35,507 nt of DNA from Nemertoderma westbladi (Eukaryota > Xenacoelomorpha > Nemertodermatida > Nemertodermatidae), in the NCBI GenBank assembly GCA_032718475.1, contig JAUCBJ010000496.1, positions 1-35,507 on the forward strand, given 5' to 3'. The notes beneath the pieces were generated by a model that worked only from the letters and a program-made list of their open reading frames with translations, did not search any database and had not been told where the DNA came from. Numbering within the stretch: the first letter of the stretch is position 1; each line of letters starts with the position of its first letter. Positions 28,861 to 35,507 of this stretch are shown here, piece by piece. A program made the position numbers and the translations under genes.

Positions 28861-29940
28861 GAGAGTTTGAGAATTTCAACTCTTAAACTTTTTTAATTAA
28901 ACCAATTATTCGTATTTTCGAAAAAGCGTCAAGTCTCCCTCAATGGGGGGAGACTTGACACCTAGGGTGGGAGACTTGAACCCCACCTCGCATACTTGTA
29001 AATTCGTTCAAAAATGCAGAAGAAGTGTAATAATTACATGTTCAACATGTCTATTTTCTAGTAGAGCAAAAAAAATTCAAAAAATGCGATTGTTAAATTG
29101 TTAAATTATTATCCAAAATTTTATACAAATTTAGGTGGTCGTTCACATGGTTCTCCCAACAAGAACTGAATAAATAATAGTTCATTAAAATCGCATTAAA
29201 ATTTAACGCGGGAAGGTACTTTTTTTAATGAATATCTTGTATAATTTTCAATCCAGGCATATATTAATTGTTTTCCTGTAATTCTATTGATGTGTGCCGC
29301 TTTCTGACGAAGTGGCATCTTGTTTAACCTGTCAATCACCCAGTTGGCGGGCTACTAACTACATTGCAAAGAGGGAAGGAAGAGTTGGTTGGCTTGGCTG
29401 GGTTTCTCAAGCCTCTCTCCTCCCTGGCCACTCCATTGTATTCACATTCCATTCATAGCTTGGTCTGGGTAAGTGCCGATCAACTAGTTGGAGTGCTCTG
29501 GTGTAATGGTTCTCTACGTGGGTGTATCTCTAGGTAGACGTCAGCATTGAAGGCTTCAAGTCTCCCTCACACTCGGGCGTCATGTCTCCCCACATGGGCT
29601 TTTTTTTATATTAATTGATATAATTTCAAAACGCCTGAACCAAAACTGCAAAACTGGAAAACAATATATGGCAGGATAGTGCAATAATTAGTCAACATGC
29701 TGTGAATTACAATTAACATACAGTAAAATAAGGATGCGATATTTCATTCGTTGTAAAGGGCAAAAATTTACGTTTGAACCCAGAAAACGTTTATTGACAA
29801 TAAAACAAAAAATAACCAAAAGGTAATAAAACATTGTTGCGATGGTGTACCCAACATGTATTTTACACATTTTTGTGTGGTATTGTTAAATAATTTACAA
29901 TAGTTTTTGAGTTATTAAAAAAATCAAGTCTCCCCTAAAG
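28861..29940. other. Interior of the DNA transposon, non-coding
   Basis: AT-rich sequence with no coding region. It holds several copies of the TCAAGTCTCCC core word (see transposon entry) and a second cluster at 29567-29600 (TCAAGTCTCCCTCAC and CATGTCTCCCC). Confidence 0.5.
28928..28985. repeat. Internal palindromic cluster of the transposon core word
   Basis: GTCAAGTCTCCC (28928-28939) and GGGAGACTTGAC (28948-28959) form a perfect 12-bp inverted repeat with an 8-bp loop; a third copy follows at 28970-28980. This is close to the point where the RTE-like copy inserted. Confidence 0.85.
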
Positions 29941-29965
29941 TCAAGTCTCCTTCACTCACCCTATA
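29941..29965 (-). repeat. Right 25-bp terminal inverted repeat
   Basis: Reverse complement of 26576-26600 with one mismatch. Another TCAAGTCTCCC copy sits 17 bp inside it at 29924. Confidence 0.85.
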
Positions 29966-31463
29966 TGGTCCCACTATTTATCAGTTTATATATGAAATAT
30001 ATAATTGAATTGAAATGAAATTAACCTCCTCCCAGCTAGCATTGCATCACCTCATATCCTTTTGTATCCAATATTATATTGGATACCTATACCTTGGTGA
30101 TTCGTAAATCACAATGTTACCTATTCTCTCGGCAGATGGTGTGCAGTGGTTTGGATCCGCTAACACTCCCCCCATGATATCTTCCCGTTGAGAAGATAGC
30201 ATCAACCAATAAGTGCCCTCCATTCCGCAGGGATCCAATCTAATATTGGATGTAGGGTGGAAATATCTTCTCTGGGGCCAGTCTTTCAGTCTGGCCCTAC
30301 TGGGTATGATCTTGCTACCTGTCCTTGGTACATCTGTGAGCTAAGTTGTACCAAGGAATGTGGCATCTCTATTTTAGACGGTCGCCCTCCTCCTCACTCA
30401 ATTTTAGATAGGATACTGATTGGATACTAATCACTTCCTCCTCACCTCATTAGTCACATGGGACTCATCCTCCACCCGAATTCCTGACTTCCCGAATTTC
30501 GTGCCTTTCATCCTCCCTCAAGTCCTTATAATTTTAACATCACACCCCCTTACTCAACCCCTTCTACTCTCAGTCTCACACTCCTGTCGGATTCTCACAA
30601 TCTAACATATGTGCACATTATACATGATAAGTGAGCCCCATCGTTGTCTCGTCCTCCTGTTCAGTCAATGAGTCCCCAATCCTGGTAGCTAATTGAGAAA
30701 GGTTATATTTGACTATAGTACATATTTAATTATATATTATTGCACTATGATTGATTGAATAATATACTTAATTATATTATTTACAATTAAGGTGGGAATA
30801 TTAAACATTAGACTATAGTCCTGGCGCTGCCTTCCAGGCACCCTGATGTTTTCTTATCATCAAATGATGTCAGTGAATAACACCCAGAGCATCGGTCTAG
30901 AACTTTCCTCCCATCCCTCCCGAATTCATCGTAGCTCTTCTCTTCCATCGTTGTCCTGTCTTGGAGGCTTCTTATTATCCTGCTTGTTCTCAATCGCGGT
31001 CGTACATGCATCCACAGCCTCACTAATCCATGTTGTTGGTTCCCTGAGCGTAGTCATTATATGAGCTCTCCTAGTAAATATTCAACTCAGCTTTGTTGTC
31101 TAATGACCATCTATCACTGGGTAATAGTAACTCCTCCGTGCGACGATGTTATAGTTACCTCCTGGTCAATTTTCGATGTGTTTCTTTGGTTGATGTTAAA
31201 GAAACCCCATCGGAATCCCTGGGCCTTCATCCTCTGTCTAGTCACCATCCCTATATCGGCCCAATCTTCAAAAATCCGTGACTTCTCTTCTCGGCCCGTT
31301 TCTCCGCTATCCCGATTTCTCTCTCACCAAACTGGTGGTGACGCCTTGGAAAGGCTCAGTAAGGCAAGAGACAGCTAATTTTTACTTCAATTTAAAATAT
31401 TAAAAAACAATATTAAAATCTGAGATGGCCTACACTTTTCTCCTTTATTCTGCGATAATTTCG
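29966..31463. other. Unassigned sequence with hairpin cluster
   Basis: No gene was recognised. Perfect-arm hairpins lie at 30064-30086 (10-bp arms, GTATCCAATA), 30178-30198 (7-bp arms), 30233-30251 (7-bp), 30276-30296 (6-bp) and 30323-30356 (10-bp, CCTTGGTACA). A minus-strand frame of 71 codons at 30808-31023 and neighbouring open pieces up to 31380 have mixed, vaguely protein-like composition but match nothing I know. The hairpins might be a structured leader of a mobile element. Confidence 0.4.
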
Positions 31464-31472
31464 AGTTACGTG

Positions 31473-31493
31473 CTACTACTACTACTACTACTA
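31473..31493 (-). repeat. (TAG)n 3' tail of RTE-like copy 2
   Basis: Seven CTA units on the plus strand, immediately downstream of the element's 3' end in its own orientation. Copy 1 has only a short version at about 28855-28860. Confidence 0.9.
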
Positions 31494-33435
31494 GGATCGA
31501 CATGCTGCATTGCAGCTGCATTTTTAAGAATGCTGTGCTGGCTTATCGACAAAATTGCGCCACCACAACTCCATATCACACATGACATTTGCTAGATCAT
31601 CCGCATCTTCAAGGCCAGTGTCCTTTAAGATGCATCTCAAGAAAGTCATGGGCTGTCCACCATGCTTATTCACTCCATGAGGCTGCCAATGTACAAGATT
31701 ATGCACTGGCTGGTCCTCACGGCGAAAGCAATGTCCTGCAAAGCGGAGGCGATTTTGTTCTAGTGTCAAGCTTGGGGGAACCAATGAGACACCTCCAATG
31801 TTATATAGTGTCTGGTTGGAGATGTGTGCATTGTACTTGACACAATGAACCCGGCGTAGCATTCTTGTGAATGTGCCATCCAGAGATTTGGTGTCCTCAG
31901 CAGTTAGAGCCCAGCATGGACTCCCATAGAGGAGTACTGGAACTACTGCTGCTCTAAATAATCGGACCTTAAGTTTCCGATTAATTCTCGGTGACTTCCA
32001 AATCCTGGAAAGCCTATTCAAGGCTGCCCAGCCCATGCCTTTCCCTTACGTATTCGAAGGTCCTCACCTGACTTCCGGATCCATGATCCCAGGTAACAGA
32101 AGTCGTCCACATGCTCAAGCATACCATCCTTTGAGCTTATGCTCATCCGATCAGAGACTTGCTGAGGACTTTCAATGTTAACTGTCAAAATTTTGGTCTT
32201 TCTGGAGTTAATAAAAAGACCAACACTAGAAGCAGCATGTTCTAATGAGCTGAGGAGCCGTTGGGCTCCCTCTAGTGATTCTGAGAGTACTCCTAAGTCA
32301 TCAGCAAAGTCTAGATCAGTTAGGTACTTGGCAGGATTTCCTCGACTTCTGGAGCCAGTAGGTGGAGTTATCATCACCCCATCATCATTATGATGATCTA
32401 AGGACATGCGTAGAACATAGTCAACCACAATTATGAACAAGAATGGTGCAAGTGTGTCTCCCTGGAGGACGCCCCATAACACTTCAAATGGTTCTGTGTC
32501 ACCGTCAACAGTAGACACAAATGTTGTCGAACCATCGTATACTGATCTGATTGCTGCAATAATTTCATCAGGAATCCCATATAATGAAAGTATGCAGAAC
32601 ATACGTGAGCGAGAGACTGAATCAAAGGCCTTGAAGAAGTCAACAAAGATAACAGTTGTCTTTCAATTTTCCTTCTAAGTGCCAAAATGGGCTCCATGGT
32701 CCCACGACCTTTACGGAACCCATTTTGATTTCCATGGAGCAGTCTCTCAATGGGATCCCTGATGCGATTTAATAGAATTCTATTGTATAGCTTTGCAACA
32801 ATCGAGATCAATGAGATTCCCCGAAAAGAACCATAGAGTGTTAGGTTGCCCTTCTTGGGAACTGGCACCAACTTATTTGTTTTAATTTCTTGTGGGACTC
32901 TTGTTGTTCGGTACATGTCTACTATGATGGGATAGATGAGCTTTAAACATTCAGGTATTTTAAAGACCTCAGGGGGAACACCATCTACTCCACTGGCACG
33001 ATTGGTCTTAATGCTCTTTGCAGCAGCCTTCACTTCTGCAAAGGAGATATCGCCAATGGGAATATCTGGGAGTACAGACTCAGACACTTTTACTTCTATA
33101 AAGTTATCAGGCAATACCCTGTCATTATTGAGGAGGTTTTCAAAGTGGGCCTTCCAACTATTGAGGCGATCGGCTGGTGATTCAGCCTTAACCCTTGGTG
33201 GTTGGTTGGCTTTTCCGCCCAGTAAGCAAGTTGATCGATTTCCATGCCTGGGATGATTGCCTGCTGTCGTCAGCATCATTGATGGCATCAACCTGTTGGT
33301 TTATTAGCTCCTGTAGATTAACAGAGTACTGCCTGTTCAGGGACCTAGATGCATCCTTAACTGCATTCTTGGCCGCTGTAGTCTGTTTGAATCGGGACTT
33401 TTTCTGTGCCTTATATAGGTCATTTCGGCACTTCT
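31475..33435 (-). mobile_element. RTE-like non-LTR retrotransposon, 5'-truncated copy 2
   Basis: The 11-bp direct repeats AGTTACGTGCT (31464-31474) and AGTTACATGCT (33436-33446), one mismatch, are its target duplication. On the minus strand it starts at AGAAGTGCCG (33435) in the linker, lacks the endonuclease, and ends in a (TAG)n tail, seen as about seven CTA units at 31473-31493 on the plus strand. Copy 1 is the same family in opposite orientation 2.6 kb away, so the pair forms a large inverted repeat. Confidence 0.88.
31524..33435 (-). pseudogene. RTE-like reverse transcriptase, copy 2, frameshifted
   Basis: Same protein as copy 1. The linker and RT N-terminus are open at 33291-32640 with PVPKKGNLTLYGSFRGISLI and GNQNGFRKGRGT; RT core with GVLQGDTLAPFLF and FADDLGVLSES at 32602-32018; the C-terminal domain at 32036-31524. 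Breaks include a frame change in the linker near 33190, a deletion of about 30 bases near 32655 that removes the end of the helix before the VDFFKAFDS motif, and a 4-base duplication near 32030. Its catalytic FADD is present. Confidence 0.85.
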
Positions 33436-33521
33436 AGTTACATGCTAAGTTTCCCTAATTTCCAGTTTCCATCTGTCATACCAATATCCATCTGATTGAT
33501 CCCATTGATCCGGCCTCCCAG

Positions 33522-33683
33522 AGTACACTCTATCTATGGGGTTGGTACATTAGTACCCTTCTAAACCTAAATTCCCATAGTACACTCTATCTATGGGTGG
33601 TAAATTAGTACCCTTCTAAACCTAAATCCCCATAGTACACTCTATCTATGGGGTGGTACATTAGTACCCTTCTAAACCTAAAT
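33522..33683. repeat. 55-57 bp tandem repeat, three units
   Basis: AGTACACTCTATCTATGGG starts units at 33522, 33579 and 33634, each followed by a GGTAMATTAGTACCCTTCTA word and CTAAAT. Each unit contains a short near-palindrome around CCATAGTAC...GGTAC. Confidence 0.9.
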
Positions 33684-33860
33684 GTGTATGGTCCCATTGA
33701 CCCAGCAATAGTACGTATTATCTAGTAGTAATGGTCCCATTGTCCTGGCTTTTAGTACGTAATTATGTACTCATTTTTTAATTTAGTACGTATGTACTCC
33801 TCGACGTATGTAATATGTACTCTTCTAATCCTAAGTATGGTCCCATTGACCCGGCATTAA
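33684..33860. repeat. Second, degenerate repeat family: ATGGTCCCATTGACC units
   Basis: ATGGTCCCATTG followed by a (A/T)CC(C/T)GGC-type word recurs near 33688, 33732 and 33837, with a related piece near 33497; spacers hold TTAGTACGTA and ATTATGTAC. The repeats run directly into the truncated end of the third BEL/Pao copy. Confidence 0.7.
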
Positions 33861-33867
33861 GTAGTAA

Positions 33868-34101
33868 TTATGTACATTCTGCCATTTCCTGCTCTAAGTC
33901 CCCAATGGTACCAGACAGCATGCATCCAGATGTTTCGGGTTTGTGGAATGGGATGCTGGTCTTAATAGGCCCAATAAGCATCCATCCAAATGGTGTTAAG
34001 ATTGTCACTGGGTCTTGCTCCTTATCGTCCCCGAATATCGTATATAGCCTCTTATGGACTGTTGGGCAATCCATCCCAACTATCAGAGATACTTTCTTCA
34101 C
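33868..34101 (-). pseudogene. BEL/Pao protease-RT linker fragment
   Basis: Encodes KVSLIVGMDCPTVHKRLYTI and PFGWMLIGPIKTSIPF, parallel to 22212-21907 in the second copy. It ends at 33868 against the repeat block, with no RT. Confidence 0.8.
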
Positions 34102-34199
34102 ATCGAGGTCGAAAAGTCGATAGAGTCCAGCAGGTGCCGATATTGCTCAACCTTGATCTGCGTCAGTCGCCTGGCATTAATGTCAATGGACTCCATGAT

Positions 34200-34849
34200 T
34201 CATATGGGATCTGTGGTTGCCCCGTATTTGCATTTGGAACCGGGAGCTATAGCCCCTATTCGACATCTTCCTCTACTCATAGCAATGACTTCGTCCTTGG
34301 CAGATATGGTGGTAAATGCCATCCCAGTCGACTTCGTTTTTTCTGTAGCCTTTCTGCTACCCCAAGTAACACGGTCCTTCGCTTCTTGGGATCCACCATA
34401 CCCGTTGCCATTGTATGGGCCCCCAGCTTCGCTGGCTTCAGCATACTTCGGTGGATGTTCTCGGCTCCTATCCATCCTATGACCTCCCACCGCGCATTTA
34501 TGACATAGTCCAAACTGTTCAGTATAAGCGTTTCGGTCTTTAATAACATCTGCCACTGCTCACAGTCTATCATCTTATGTGTTCCATTTCTGTGCAGCTG
34601 ACACTTGTAACTTGTATTATAACGCTCTCTGTATAGCGTTTCACGTATTTCGTCCAGGTCCAACTTGTATGGTTTATTGTTTTGGTTGCATATGCCCGCC
34701 TTAAGAGTTTTGTTTCCTCTGTAACCACTATAGTTGTTCTGTCTCTGTCCTTGCCTCACTCTCGGAAATGCGTCTGCAGCGCTGTGTTCCAGTTTAGGTC
34801 GGTTGTGTTCCAGTTTCGGTACCTTACCGAGACTCTCCTTGCTGTACAC
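34200..34849 (-). pseudogene. BEL/Pao zinc knuckle region with protease active-site deletion
   Basis: 34849-34277 and 34556-34200 are two overlapping frames of the same region. Landmarks are RERYNTSYKCQLHRNGTHK, CHKCAVGGHRMDRSR (a knuckle whose last Cys is now Ser) and MAFTTISAKDEV. Compared with the second copy, the segment between the TVLLGV and AFTTIS blocks, which holds the DSGA catalytic motif, is missing (roughly 40-45 codons), so the copy cannot encode a working protease. A frameshift near 34530 separates the frames. Confidence 0.8.
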
Positions 34850-35490
34850 TGGTTCGTTATTAATTCCGCCTCATAGTTAAGGAAGTTCGACTTTTCTTCC
34901 AACCCCGGCTCTGCACCCTTCTTTTCTCGAGTGGAGAAAGCGATCTTTCTCCATTTATTCCTCAACCATATCGGTAGTGCCTGTGCTATTGTCGTGATGT
35001 TATTTGAAGCATTAAGTTCATATGGTGCTTCTAGCGTCTTTAAAACTATCAATGCCTTCTTTATTCTGGTGGCAAAGGCTCTTATACTGTCAGGGTTATC
35101 CGTGAGTCCGCCTGATGTTATTCCTCTAAGGTTTGTCGGATGATCTTCGCCGGATTGACAAATTCCCTATCCAGGGCTCTCCAAGCTGCTGTAAAACCTC
35201 CTTCTATTCCATGGTATTGCCTCACAATATTATAGGCTGGCCCCCCTGTATAAACTTATAAATACTTTACGCACTCTGCTTGTGTCAGATTCTTTGTAAG
35301 TATTTCATTGCTATACATCCTCTGGAATTGTAGATATTCTTCCGGCTTATTACCATCGAACTTAAAAGGCTCCACTGGCTCTATTCTAGTTTATAGCGCG
35401 TCAATGAGTGTTGCCATTCCCATCGCCTGAATTTCCAATGCATTTGATGGTAGCCTGCATTGGTACCCTCAAATGCATTGGAAATTCAGA
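34756..35490 (-). pseudogene. BEL/Pao gag domain fragment
   Basis: 35052-34756 encodes LKTLEAPYELNASNNITT and IWLRNKWRKIAF, matching the gag of the second copy. To the right, further pieces in other frames continue to MGMATLIDAL near 35400-35420. Frame changes near 34850, 35060 and 35130-35260 break it. Confidence 0.8.
35427..35489. repeat. Perfect 21-bp inverted repeat (foldback) at window edge
   Basis: CTGAATTTCCAATGCATTTGA (35427-35447) is the reverse complement of 35469-35489, with a 21-bp loop. It lies within gag N-terminal sequence of the third BEL/Pao copy. Confidence 0.9.
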
Positions 35491-35507
35491 CAGACTTACA
35501 CACTGAC

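Larger units (their letters stand above)
26576..29965. mobile_element. TIR DNA transposon (non-autonomous), split by an RTE-like insertion
   Basis: 26576-26600 and 29941-29965 are 25-bp terminal inverted repeats (TATAGGGTGAGTGA then RGGAGACTTGA) with one mismatch. The flanking TA/TATA bases may be the target duplication. Removing the RTE-like insertion (26708-28860 plus one target copy) leaves about 1.2 kb with no transposase, so it depended on an enzyme made elsewhere. The core word GGGAGACTTGA/TCAAGTCTCCC recurs at 26590, 28929, 28948, 28970, 29567 and 29924, with a one-mismatch copy at 29941. The superfamily is not recognised. Confidence 0.75.
33861..35507 (-). mobile_element. BEL/Pao retrotransposon, third copy, truncated and broken
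   Basis: Minus-strand remains of gag, zinc knuckle and the post-protease linker, closely related to 21653-25438. The left end stops in the linker region, and the right end runs into a foldback at the window edge. No RT catalytic site is present. Both truncated copies end within about 0.4 kb of the same pol region, but at different points. Confidence 0.85.

Overview
This looks like an accessory, transposon-packed stretch of an invertebrate animal nuclear genome; I cannot name the species. The evidence is three BEL/Pao LTR retrotransposons, two copies of one RTE-like non-LTR retrotransposon, a terminal-inverted-repeat DNA transposon, several minisatellites, and a decayed virus-like element of the Polinton/adintovirus kind. 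I see no ordinary host gene, tRNA, rRNA or CRISPR array. Nearly all coding sequence is broken, so 'pseudogene' is the usual call. Family names rest on motifs and remembered family patterns; no search was run.

Layout, left to right. 1-7134 (minus) is a nearly intact BEL/Pao gag-pol with one frameshift that runs off the left edge; its leader and probable LTR lie in 7135 to about 9300. 9538-9620 and 9651-10572 are tandem repeats. About 11155-21420 is the virus-like element, bounded by about 0.5-kb inverted repeats built from two modules (A and B). Inside it, two minus-strand genes (an acidic coiled-coil protein, and a 430-codon gene with one in-frame TGA) are separated by a divergent regulatory region from a plus-strand row: dUTPase, two tandem penton-like (minor capsid) genes, an unrecognised gene, a basic pX-like core protein, an F54H12.2-like capsid protein, and an adenain-like protease. 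No DNA polymerase B, retroviral-type integrase or packaging ATPase was found between the inverted repeats. An extra B module (21421-21652) abuts a truncated BEL/Pao element (21653-25438, minus).

26576-29965 is a DNA transposon with 25-bp terminal inverted repeats that was split by a 5'-truncated RTE-like insertion (26708-28860) flanked by a perfect 10-bp target duplication. A second RTE-like copy in the opposite direction (31475-33435) has an 11-bp duplication with one mismatch. 30064-30356 is a cluster of short hairpins with no recognised gene. 33522-33860 holds tandem repeats, and 33861-35507 (minus) is a third BEL/Pao copy, related to the second, which has lost its protease active-site segment and ends in a foldback at the window edge.

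The most interesting object is the 10.3-kb virus-like element: a morphogenesis-gene set with its own inverted repeats and divergent promoter but without the usual replication and integration genes, with unidentified minus-strand genes in their place.
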